Shown here: positions 54,800 to 64,000 of the stretch, one piece after another
Layout of the letters: every line of letters starts with the position of its first letter
How positions within the stretch are numbered: position 1 is the stretch's first letter
DNA from: Durusdinium trenchii
Lineage: Eukaryota > Sar > Dinophyceae > Suessiales > Symbiodiniaceae
Direction of reading: 5' to 3'
DNA: 64,000 nt
Assembly (NCBI GenBank): GCA_963970005.1
Contig: CAXAMN010004080.1
Location: 233,532 to 297,531 of the forward strand
Made by a program: the position numbers and the translations under genes
The notes under the pieces: model-generated
The model's database searches: none
The model's input: the letters and a program-made list of their open reading frames with translations, nothing else
Told to the model about the DNA's origin: nothing

Positions 54800-55770
54800 C
54801 CTGCAAAAGCACCCATAGGAACACATGAACAAATGTACATCAAACGCATTGGACTTTCGACTCCGTCTGCGCTCCTTTTTGTCGGCTCAAATGAAGGAGC
54901 CGCAGCGGCCTCTCCGCAACAAAGGGGCCCCCAACACCAACTGGACAGTGGGATCCTCAGGTCAAAGAGCTTCGGAGCGGTTTCATTGGCGACGTGGAAT
55001 TGATCTATGACACAGCTGGGCGCCAGGCCCCAACACTGGCAAACATGAGCTCGACCACTTTGCCACCTGAACCCTCCCAGCTGCCAGGAGAACCGAGCTC
55101 AAGGCAATAGCCTCAACAGGTTGACGGACAAAGACTTTGCAAAATCGAAAGAACTTGAACAAATTACGTCAAGTGACCCTCTTTCCCGCCGATGTCCAGG
55201 CAAACCCCTTGGCCTTGGCTCATTCAAGCGGAAATATTGGATGCATCTTCAACTTGGCCAGGTGCTGCTGACCAAGATGCAACTCTCGCAGGAGTTCGCT
55301 GGGATGACAAAGCGATCCATGCATTTCAAACCATTTTCAGAGGCGCAGCATTCTTGCCAACGGCCCTGTCAACTCTAAAAACACAGGCCCCGTGTCGCCC
55401 TTACAGCTGCATGACATGACATGCCCAGCCTGTGAAGCCTTTATGGGGCGATGTACCCAGATCCGCTCGGAACAGCTCCCCAAGTCTGAGACCTCTTCGG
55501 CATTGATCACCTCCAAACCCAATTCAGCATCAACTCAAAAAGCCTTCAGTTTAGCCCAAAGAAGTTGGTTGAAATCGGGTGACATGATTGCCTTGGAGGC
55601 GATGTTTGTGCACTCCTGCCGTAGTTCCTGTGCCTGAGTTGAGGGCGGGCTTCAAACGGCTTGGAATTTTAATCCACTCACCCTCGAATCATCTCAGATT
55701 GGCCTCCTCCCCCGTGGGAAATTTGAGCTTGCCAAGGAAGTCGGCAGAATCATGGGAAAATGATCCTGGC
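54800..55770 (-). CDS. Exons of unknown gene, partial
   Basis: Minus-strand blocks: about 55750-55690 (ADFLGKLKFPTGEEANLR), 55635-55545 (QELRQECTNIASKAIMSPDF then NQLLWAKLKAF), then, after an in-frame TGA, 55540-55430 (VDAELGLEVINAEEVSDLGS then CSERIWVHRPIKASQAG), and 55330-55230 (MHGSLCHPSELLRELHLGQQ). The strand and order fit one gene with small exons. The TGA is probably inside an intron (TTTTTGAG could be an acceptor). The family is unrecognised. Confidence 0.4.
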
Positions 55771-55986
55771 AACTTTCACCCACAAAATGTCCAGTCAGTG
55801 GCAAACTGAATCCTAAATTACAACAAATCGGCGAATCAAAGTGAAGGTGATATCCGTCCTTGCGGCTGAAATGGAGAAGGGGGTAAGCGATGAAGGCTCT
55901 GCTTCAGCAAGCTAAGCTCGTTCAGCGCATCCATGGTCCTTGGCTTAATGCCAGCGTTGATCAACCAAAAGGTCCCTGGGATGCTC

Positions 55987-56129
55987 AACTACTAGCAGCA
56001 AGGACGCTACTAGGAGCAAAGGGCATCGCTACTAGGAGCAAGGACGCTACTAGGAACAAGTGCCTTACTAGTAGTAACAAGAAGCTACTAGGGGCTCCTG
56101 GCATCGCTACTAGGAGCAAGGACGCTACC
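55987..56129. repeat. CTAGTAG-family repeat, type A, inverted
   Basis: At least six cores read CTACTAGGAGCAAGGACG or GGGCATCGCTACTAGGAG, the reverse complement of the arrays at 15507, 36940 and 56976. It is the longest type A array in the window. Confidence 0.9.
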
Positions 56130-56220
56130 CTTCATGTCGTAAAGGAACGGAAGACCGGACCAACCATATTTTCTGGTCGGTGCTTTCAGCCCAATTGACC
56201 AATATTAGTGAGTGGGTTCA

Positions 56221-56303
56221 GTAGTAGCTTCTTGTTCCTAGTAGCGATGGCCTCCAACCTAATAGCAATGGCCTCCACCTAATAGTGTCCTTGCTACTAG
56301 TGG
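56221..56303. repeat. CTAGTAG-family composite of types A and B
   Basis: The array opens with type A (GTAGTAGCTTCTTGTTCCTA), passes through GTAGCGATGGCCTCCAACCT into type B units, and returns to type A (TAGTGTCCTTGCTACTAGTG). This links the two unit types into one family. Confidence 0.85.
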
Positions 56304-56975
56304 GAAATGCGCAGCTTGGCGCTGTGTTGCCGTGAAGGCTCTCTTTGAGACCTGCCTCCCTCTTCTTCTGGGCAATCTCAGCAGCTTGGCGCCGACACTT
56401 GGGAGATGCCTTGCGGTCGGCCACATGGATGCCCTCTGAATGAAGAACCATAAAAAATGGTAAAGCTCGCTCAACCATAATGTGAGTCATGTCGACAAAG
56501 GATGCAACAAATAAGACTCATCTCTCATTAAGCCAAAACACTTTCCACAAACAAATGTGGGCAATAGCATAGTAATATACAAGTGCAATCAACATTTTCG
56601 CGCAATTTCCGGTTTGGAACCCCCCTCTTAAACCGAGCCTTCCTCGCATTCTTTGGTTTGTTGCTGCTTCTCCGCTGGCCTTTTCTTACCTTTTCTCTTT
56701 TCCTTGTCCTTTATGCGTATCCTTTCAGCTCTCTTGCATTTCTTTCTGTTCCCTTGTTTCCTTTCTTCCGGCAAATCCTTTTAACCTATATAAATGACCA
56801 GATTCAATCAGTTGCTTTCATTTTGAACCGGCTATTTGAAGAAACACTGGTTTGAAACGTTCGCAACGGGTGCCCCTCATGAGGCACGACCCCCCATGGT
56901 TTGTTGCCTTTTGTCGATCATTTTCCCCTGGATGAGGTTAGCATGGGATTAAGCAACGGTGCTGGAACTCAAGAG

Positions 56976-57052
56976 CTTGTTCCTAGTAGTAAGGCCAGGA
57001 GCCCCTAGTAGCGTCCTTGCTCCTAGTAGCGATGTCAGGAGCCCCTAGTAGA
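56976..57052. repeat. CTAGTAG-family repeat, type A
   Basis: Units read TTGTTCCTAGTAGTAAGGCC, AGGAGCCCCTAGTAGCGTCC and TTGCTCCTAGTAGCGATGTC. It has the same orientation and unit order as 15507-15610. Confidence 0.9.
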
Positions 57053-57213
57053 GCCCTGATGGATTAATCGACATCTCAGTCCGCAAATGGAACCTAAGCA
57101 TGGATGGTTTTTTTGATTGAGAGGCCCTCCAGCAGCTTTCTAGACCTTCCGGACTCCGGACCTTCTATGATTCTATGGTGGGCTTATAAATCTGGTGTGG
57201 GCATTGTCTCTGC

Positions 57214-59094
57214 CTATACAAAGAAAACTTTCGTGGATAGTTGTCCTACTTTCGTGGCACCAGCAGGCACGAAGCAAACACGGCTAACAGGCCCAACTAG
57301 CAACGCCGATCTACAGCAAACATTTCTTGGTCTGGCCTGCAAGCATGTCCACCCATCCTCCTGCCATGGGGGTGCTTTTTGCAGAATCTCTTTCCACCCT
57401 TTCTTGCCGGACTCCACTTCTCCCAAAGCTTTCCTTGCAGCAGTTTGGACAATTTCACACGTAAAGCAATGATCCTTGACAACTCTCCAAACTGGCTCCG
57501 CCCAGTCTCCGAAAATTTTGGTAGTATTGTGCTTTCCCGGTCTTCGAGTGGTAACACACCACCTCACATCGATGATCTCCAATGCATTTGTCCTTTGCTT
57601 CCTGAAGACCTCGGACGAGGCATCTTGCCAGCACGGCACCAATCACTGCAGAACTGGCGTATTTTCTTGCAACTTAGCCGCTTCCCACCCAATCTGCAGC
57701 TTTCCTCTCGTCCAAGTCTTCGTTGTTCCAAGTTGCGACTTGGTCTAGGCTGGTTTTGCCCATGCTTCAGGGGTCCATGAGGCTCGCCATGTTGACGAGA
57801 GTAATTATATATCTCCTAAAACCTGGCAATCATCTTCAGCACCATTCTTTGTTGGAGGCTACTGTGTGCACAAATCCTGCGAGACCCTCATAATTGACTT
57901 ACGCACTGCCAGGCAATGGGCTGAAAATATAAAGCAGCACTTTGGCCAGCTTGAACTTGAACCAAATGGCATTTCAAACAGCGCCCCTCCCAGTAAAAAC
58001 GAATGAAACATGTGCACAATAATTACATACACAGGCCAAGCGACATGAGGCATTTGCCGAAGCCACGAATTCGTGCGTCGCGGCTGACCCCGAAGCTCCT
58101 GGCACAGGTGGAATTTTCTGTGTTCAACTTCGCAAACCAGAAAGGCCATGGCCGTCCTCAACCACAGAAAGGGGAGGTATTGCCATTGCTTGCATCAGAG
58201 GAAGTTGGTTTCTGTTTTGGGGAGGCCGTGTGATGCAGGTCGAAAGCTTGCCAATGAACCAAAAACACGAATATAGCTGCATCAAGCATACATCGGATAG
58301 AGCACCTTGGAAGTATATATTCCTTCCAGCTGTATATTGAAGTCCAGCTACACCGCGTTGCTTTTGGTTCTGCTGTGGCTGTGAGGCTGGAGCTCAAGAT
58401 GAGAAGCATCACAGGTAGTCCAAGCAAAAGGCCTGCGTCACATGCTCCAAATGCCCAACACGCTCAGCCAGTGGCTCAAGCAACTTTGCGGCTGCAAGCA
58501 TGGCGCTATCGGACATGTTGAACAATAATGATCGAGCCCAAGATACCTGGTGGGCGGTGGTTGTCCAAGATATATACCTACGCTTGAACGAAATAGTTCG
58601 TGCAAGTTCCGGCGTTGGTAATGAATGCTCCTTCCAAGTCATGTTCTTCCCACCTGACTCACTCCAATTATACTAAATCAGCACACTTTGAGCCACACGC
58701 AGTTGGATATGAACATGAACTGTTGGAGCCCTTGCAGCATCAAACTCAGCATCACTAGAGCTTTGGCACTGATCTTTTTGCTCGGCTTTGCCGGCTGGAC
58801 GCTTCGTCTTTGAACGGTTGTGGCTAAAGCTCAGCAGAGGCCTCCACACCGACAAAGGTTACAAAGCATGATGCCCACAATTGGCAATGCCGCATCTAAA
58901 TTCACTACTGACATCCGCGTGGCCAACCTCCACAGGCCCAACCTCGGAATGGGGACTTGAATTGACAGGACTATATAAGAGGAATAGATTCCAATGTGCA
59001 GGTATTCTGCAGCTGTGAGGCTTTGAGGAGAAGCTTGCCAGTACTTTCCCTTGATTGTAGTTGGCGCAGCGCTTCGGCCTGAGGGCTTGGGCAA
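57214..59094 (-). CDS. Exons of unknown gene(s)
   Basis: Minus-strand blocks look like protein: about 59094-59000 (PSGRSAAPTTIKGKYWQASP), 58642-58430 (MTWKEHSLPTPELARTISFK, then SDSAMLAAAKLLEPLAERVG), 58161-58010 (MAFLVCEVEHRKFHLCQELR then GQPRRTNSWLRQMPHVAWPV), and 57570-57320 (FGDWAEPVWRVVKDHCFTCE then IVQTAARKALGEVESGKKGW). The third frame turns hydrophobic and could be membrane-associated. I recognise no family and cannot assign the blocks to a single gene. Confidence 0.35.
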
Positions 59095-59540
59095 AGACTA
59101 GAGTGATATTGATGTCAGCTTAGGCATGCTTTGCACAAAGCACTCATATCATATCACAACTCTTTGGCTGAATCTACATTCACTACTGTCAGAAGCTACA
59201 GGAAACCAAGACTGCAACACTTATCAAACTGTGAGGCATGCCAGTTTTTGCAAGCCTTGGTGCCCGAGGGCAACACTACACTGGCCAAACAAAAGTTGCG
59301 CTTCTTGACCCTCAAACTCATTACAACCCTTACCCCTAGAATCCTACACCGGGAGACCTGGGACTGTGTGGGCAGTCATTTTTCCCCGGGAAGCCTTGTA
59401 TTTATTACTGTAGATTTAAAACGGTGTGATAATTGACCGTCCCACACCTGCCACAGAAATTGGACTTGGTAATTTGATCCGCAGCCTGCCTGAAGTATGC
59501 TGATGCAAAACCCCCATGTTTACCCTTCGCGTCAAGGAAC

Positions 59541-62500
59541 AGCATCTGCCAGTGGGAGCACGGTCATTTGCAGGTTGAGCTGTTCGGCCTCCAGAACCAT
59601 CATCAGCGGGGGTGACTTCAGAGTCACAAGACTTGCCCAGAAACCAAACTTGATTGAAGCAAGTTCCATTCATGGACCCTAAAATGGATATCGGTAGGGG
59701 ACACTCACAAGGCCTTCTTTTTGCCGTCACTCGGTCTCTTAGAACCATCAACTGCATCCACAACGCAAAATATAAGTAGGGCTAGACGGGTAGCTAGACA
59801 AGCCTTGTGATGGGATCAATGCGGCCCAGAATGCCAAACGAAGGTTGCGATCAAAACCTTCCAGAATCACGTGATTCCAGGGTTCCAAGATTTTCCAAGG
59901 CGGCTGCAGAGCGAAACCTGCCAAGTACGTAATATAGCTTTCCAATACGAAACTTGGTGAAGGTCCCAAAAGGTTCCAAGATTGAGTCACTGGATTCCAG
60001 GCAAAGAAAACTTGCGATCAGAAGAGCTAGTTTTATAGGTGGTCACAGGGATTGCGGTCGTTTTCAAGCGACCAGTTGTGGTCAACGAGAAGTCTTTTTC
60101 AGAGCTCCGATGCAGTGGACCGCGGTCATTCTAATTAGACCGTGTCCCACTGACCTTTGAGATGTCGGTTCGTTCTTGAGTGGCAAGCCATGTCAATTTT
60201 GCCATATTTCATAAATGAATCTGGAGAATTTACTGTTTACTGGAGAATGGCGCTCCTGGTGCAAGACTGGGACATAAATTTACGTTCAGTTTAAAATTGA
60301 CGGGTGCTGCACAAACAGTCTTTGGGTCTTCAATCCAGATTTACATGTCATGAGTCATGAGTACATTAGTATGTGGGCTGTGTGCTGACATTGCGAATCA
60401 TTCCGGCGCTTGCGAGAGGACAGTCGAAAGGACTGGATGTTCTAGCTGTACGAACTCAGGAGTTGAGTCAGGAGATGTTCACCATGAACATTGCTGTATC
60501 TCATGCAAACCGTCACGCACGACTGTTGTCGAGGGTCCTGTGATAGGGGCGTAAGATATCCTTCACACACCTCCGTCCATGCAGGAATGTCCTCCCAGTC
60601 TTTGGCTCTGCTGCAGGCGCCTGCAGCCAGTCCATGATAGCAGCTGCCCGTGTTCTCAACTCTGACTCCTAAGCATCAGAAAATCAAAAGCAACGCATTC
60701 AGATTGAGTCAACCTGTCCCAAACCCCAAACTCTGAGGTCCTCAGCTATGAAGTCGAAAAGGCTTGGTCTCACAAGGAACTTGGAGCCTGCCAACACCTG
60801 AGCAGTTCAAATTACTGAGGATAAGGGAGGCAAGGAGCCTTTGAGACTCGCACTGACAGATCCACACTCGGTGGAAAGCCGCTGGAAGCCCCAAAAAGAA
60901 CCATACCCCCGCGAGGGCGCAGGCAGCGAAAGCCTAGAGACAAAGCGGAAACTCCATGCTGCGCCATGCGACAAAAGAGTGACACAGCGTTACAACTTTC
61001 AAACGAAAGGGAAGCAAGGAGACAGGAACGAACTACATAAAAAAGGCATACATAGGAACATGAAAGAAAGAAAGGAAGCGAGATAAGTCATGCGGTTTGT
61101 TCCTATGTGTGCTTTGTTTCATTCTCTCGTTCCTCTTGTTTCTTTAAAATTACATTCTTGTCACAGCCCGACTCCGTCGCATTCGCTCGACTCTTGCGGT
61201 GCGCGGCGTCCTTGCAAAAAGGTCCGGTTCCCAACACCATCGAAAATTGCAGCAACTCCACGGTTCTGAGTATGCTGGAGTACCTCAATTCAGTATGTAT
61301 GAGATCACATCGCTCAAGCAAAAAGGACAATTAATCCCAAGTAGAGTAAAGTAGAACAGAAGTGCAACCGAAGTAACTTCTGTGGCAAAGTCACTGTAGT
61401 CACTCACAATGACCTTGTCGGCCCCTGTCCAAGACACAGATTTAAAACTTACAACCTGGCGGCAAACTGGACCGCCCTGGCATCACTTGGACTTTGAGTG
61501 GAAGCTGCTCCTGCAGCAGTTGCGACAGCTGCCTTTGCCTGGAACACCATCAGCAACCCTCCCCTAAACAGATAAAAGCAGCTCACGTGGGTCTTGAAGA
61601 GTTCTTCTTCAAATTCGACTAGTGACAAGTGCATCGCCACTACGTAGTAGCAAAAAGCTACAGTACTAGTAACAAGGATGCAGCGAAATGTCACGCACGT
61701 CTCCCTGGCACCTTTGTGGAGACCGTTGCGATGACTTTCAAACCACGAAGCTTTGCAACCTGAGGCAGCACCCACATTGTGCTGTAGTGGGCGAGGACAA
61801 CAATCCCAGCTGGCCTGCACTATTAACCGCCCAGTGCCACCTGCTGCGGCATGAACCAACACCTGGCGTGCACGTGTTGGAGACCGCAGGTCAGAAAAAC
61901 ACGTTTTCAAGTGTTGAATTAAGTAAACATTCGGATAATCACTTGTAGGCACCGTGTCATTGCGCTCCAGGCGCACGGTGCCATCCAACAGGTATTGCGC
62001 CGTCAGGCCCTGTAGCATCACCGCTGCTGCATCTTGAAGCTGAACGTCATTTCCTCCGAGTCTTTGGTTGAAGGAGGTGACCATGCAAAGCGAAACATGC
62101 TTGTAGCATGTGCATTCTTGGCGAGGTCTTCCCATCATCGTCCTAGTGGCACCAACCGCGTGACCGGGACCACTGCGAATTCAGAATAGGCACCTGGAAA
62201 CAAGGAGGTGCCATAATACAGGGTCCATAAAGGGAAAGAACTGGGGAAGCCAAATGACCAAACTGACGTGTCAGGCTCAGACCGGCCCCTTTGTGCCTCA
62301 AGCGAAGACATGTGACGGTCTCCAACCTACTAGCAACGGCCTCCAACCTAAAAGCAATGGCCTCAATGACTGCCTCCAACCTAATAGGAATGGCCTCCAA
62401 CCTACTAGCTATGGCCCCCAGAATTCTCAACTGCCAAGGCACACGAAGGCCACACGGCGTCCAAGCCAAACTTCGGCCCCAGGACCTGTACTTTCAACCA

Positions 62501-62857
62501 CTCCAGCACCTGCCAAGAAAACCAAGTAAAACCCACCAAGACTAGGATGCGTTGGGGATGTGTTCCGATGTTCGTGGCCTTCAAGTCCGGGTATGTAAGG
62601 AGGGGACGACCTGAGATTCTTCAGGATGTAGGTTGTTCCAATTGTGCCAAGTGGCACAATGCACCGAGCTCCAAGCGAGTAGGCCCCCTGAGCAATGAGA
62701 ACGGAAGGAACTGAATGCTTCAACTGCCCCAAGCATGCTCTGGGAAACTGGAAGGCCTCACGCAAGTAGATGTCAATGAAGTTCACACCGGCAAAGGCAA
62801 TCCGCACTCGAGCTTCGCCAGGTCCAGGTTTTGGCAGAGGCTGCTTCACAACCTCTC
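59541..62857 (-). CDS. Quinone oxidoreductase (zeta-crystallin-like), about 12 exons
   Basis: Small minus-strand exons reassemble the MDR-family quinone oxidoreductase order: 62857-62763 (KPGPGEARVRIAFAGVNFID), 62611-62578 (SSPPYIPGLEG), 62511-62435 (AGAGVVESTGPGAEVWLGRR), 62193-62150 (GAYSEFAVVPVTRLVPLG), 62052-61958 (LQDAAAVMLQGLTAQYLLDG), 61877-61812 (VLVHAAAGGTGRLIVQ, the glycine-rich NADPH site), 61765-61715 (VAKLRGLKVIATVSTK), 61540-61455 (AKAAVATAAGA), 61428-61372 (GADKVIVSDYSDFATEV), 61268-61222 (VAAIFDGVGNRTF), 60799-60735 (AGSKFLVRPSLFDFIAEDLR), 60669-60615 (RTRAAAIMDWLQ) and probably 59588-59541 (AEQLNLQMTVLPLADAV). Several donors are GC (CAG|GCCAGC, CAG|GCGCCT). The first N-terminal residues and the last exon were not found. 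Such enzymes reduce quinones or enals with NADPH in the cytosol or organelles. Confidence 0.8.
62316..62417. repeat. CTAGTAG-family repeat, type B, intronic
   Basis: Five units of type TCCAACCTACTAGCAACGGC / CTCCAACCTAAAAGCAATGG lie between the third and fourth recognised exons of the quinone oxidoreductase gene. Confidence 0.9.
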
Positions 62858-63129
62858 TTTAAAATGAACTTCAGCACAACCAAATGCAAGAAGCACACAC
62901 AAAAGTATATCCACCCACACACAAAGACACTGCTCGAGGTATTATGCGTTTGGTCTGAACGCCACTTGCCGTGAAGCTGCCTAAGTAATCCAGAAGGCCT
63001 AAATGAACAGGTGGTATGCAGCAACGTGGTCAAAAATCTCGAAAAAGCACCAAGGAGTTCCCAAGTCTCCAAAGCTTCAAAGTCGACCAAAGAAAGTGAA
63101 AGGGAACGATGACGAGTACACATCTGCAG

Positions 63130-63680
63130 ACCTAAAAGCTACCTCAACAGCCTGGGAGTTATCAGCATCCATAAAACCGAGCAGGTACGTAACGGTGATC
63201 AGCCTCTGCATGTACTGTTGGACCATCCCTCACAGCACACGGATGGTCCCTGCTAAAATGCAAAAGGGCCCGCAGCTATACACAAACATACCTAGCCTAT
63301 ATTTATAGCTCTATGTACACAACGTGCCTCGATTCAAAAGCAACAACCAAATATCCCGCCTCTACGGCATCTGTTCCACCATGCTGGCGAACTATACCAG
63401 CAAGCATTTCAGAAGCCTCTGGCATAGCCAGAAACAGGGAAAGCGCCAGGACCACAGTCCTGGACTGCCAAATGCACTCAACGGGAGTAACAAGTGGAAC
63501 CTTGGGACCAAAACCACCCGTGCCTCATGAATAAACAGCTAGAGCAATGCTCAACTTTGGCTGTCACATGGGCTCTGTTTTCAGCACTTTGGCTGCCAAG
63601 CTATCAATTCGAGCGGCTGGGCTGGCAGCATGAGTGGTGCCCCCACGAGGACATAGAAACAGGATCGAATTGTGCATTCA
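63130..63680. other. No gene recognised
   Basis: This region should contain the missing first exon of the quinone oxidoreductase gene on the minus strand, but I could not identify it. Open frames are short and lack a family signature. Confidence 0.35.
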
Positions 63681-63726
63681 TGTTGGAGGCCATCGCTGTA
63701 GGTTGGAGGCCATTTCTAGTAGATTG
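63681..63726. repeat. CTAGTAG-family repeat, type B, inverted
   Basis: GTTGGAGGCCATCGCTGTAG is followed by GTTGGAGGCCATTTCTAGTA, the reverse complement of the type B unit. Confidence 0.85.
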
Positions 63727-64000
63727 ATTGGTTCATTCATGTTCATTGCCACGAGCCATCCCAACATTCGTTGCATGCTGGCGGCATGCTGGCAAGCAAT
63801 GGTCAACACCTTTAGCATCAGCGAAATTGACATGACAACTTGATTGCATCCAACTCTTCCTCAAGCACTCTATTAGCTTGAAAAAGCAACTGCCAACAGC
63901 GGGATGGGCTCATTCCCATGTTCATCTTCATGTGCCATTTCAAGAATGGCACAATCCGCATCTACTATCTAATGTCTTGTCATCATAGCCATGGCAAGCA

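Noticed and set aside
56583..56855. 90-codon hydrophobic plus-strand frame
   Set aside because: It follows from pyrimidine-rich sequence (Phe/Leu/Ser codons), as expected of an intron or spacer. There is no splice or family support.

Overview
The window looks like nuclear DNA of a dinoflagellate, most likely a member of the Symbiodiniaceae. The main reasons are intron-dense genes whose exon joins often use GC as well as GT donors, nearly all recognisable coding exons on one (minus) strand over 64 kb, pentatricopeptide (PPR) genes of the W-rich 'SACEK..W' kind, a Ty1/copia element with domains I associate with dinoflagellate elements, and short-period satellites in several unrelated families. 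The genus is an inference; no rRNA, organelle or spliced-leader gene is present to fix it.

Layout. 0-3.4 kb is mostly non-coding: a 300-bp direct duplication (411-714 and 2485-2816) and a palindrome-rich A/T tract (905-1345). 3.4-7.6 kb holds minus-strand exons of one or two unrecognised genes. 8.08-10.21 kb is a compound satellite block (60-bp, 42-bp, 31-bp and 14/15-bp arrays) containing a 10-N gap. 10.5-13.5 kb carries scattered minus-strand exons, one with a signal peptide. 14.7-19.0 kb is an RCC1-repeat gene in many small exons. 20.0-23.1 kb is a coiled-coil gene. 23.7-25.3 kb, probably with 34.07-34.45 kb, is a multipass membrane-protein gene, and a copia element (25375-33854) sits inside it in the opposite orientation.

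The copia element has 278-bp LTRs differing at one base, a perfect 5-bp target duplication (GACCG), a primer-binding site and gag, protease, integrase, reverse transcriptase and RNase H. Its reading frame is nevertheless broken at three places and by a TAG, so it looks like a recently inserted copy that cannot make a normal polyprotein.

35-45 kb holds further exons, a PPR relic and two long intronless PPR genes (39848-41815, 42479-43969). 45-49 kb includes an F-box-only-protein-9-like gene (46581-47276). 49.3-52.9 kb is a decayed or heavily interrupted PPR gene. A 13-bp satellite lies at 52919-53313. 54.6-59.1 kb has unrecognised minus-strand exons, and 59.5-62.9 kb is a quinone oxidoreductase-like gene in about twelve tiny exons.

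A dispersed family of short repeats built round CTAGTAG/CTACTAG occurs at about a dozen sites, at least once inside an intron. No operon logic applies: neighbours share direction, not an evident pathway. Exon limits given here are read by eye from open frame, family similarity and splice-like dinucleotides, and are approximate.
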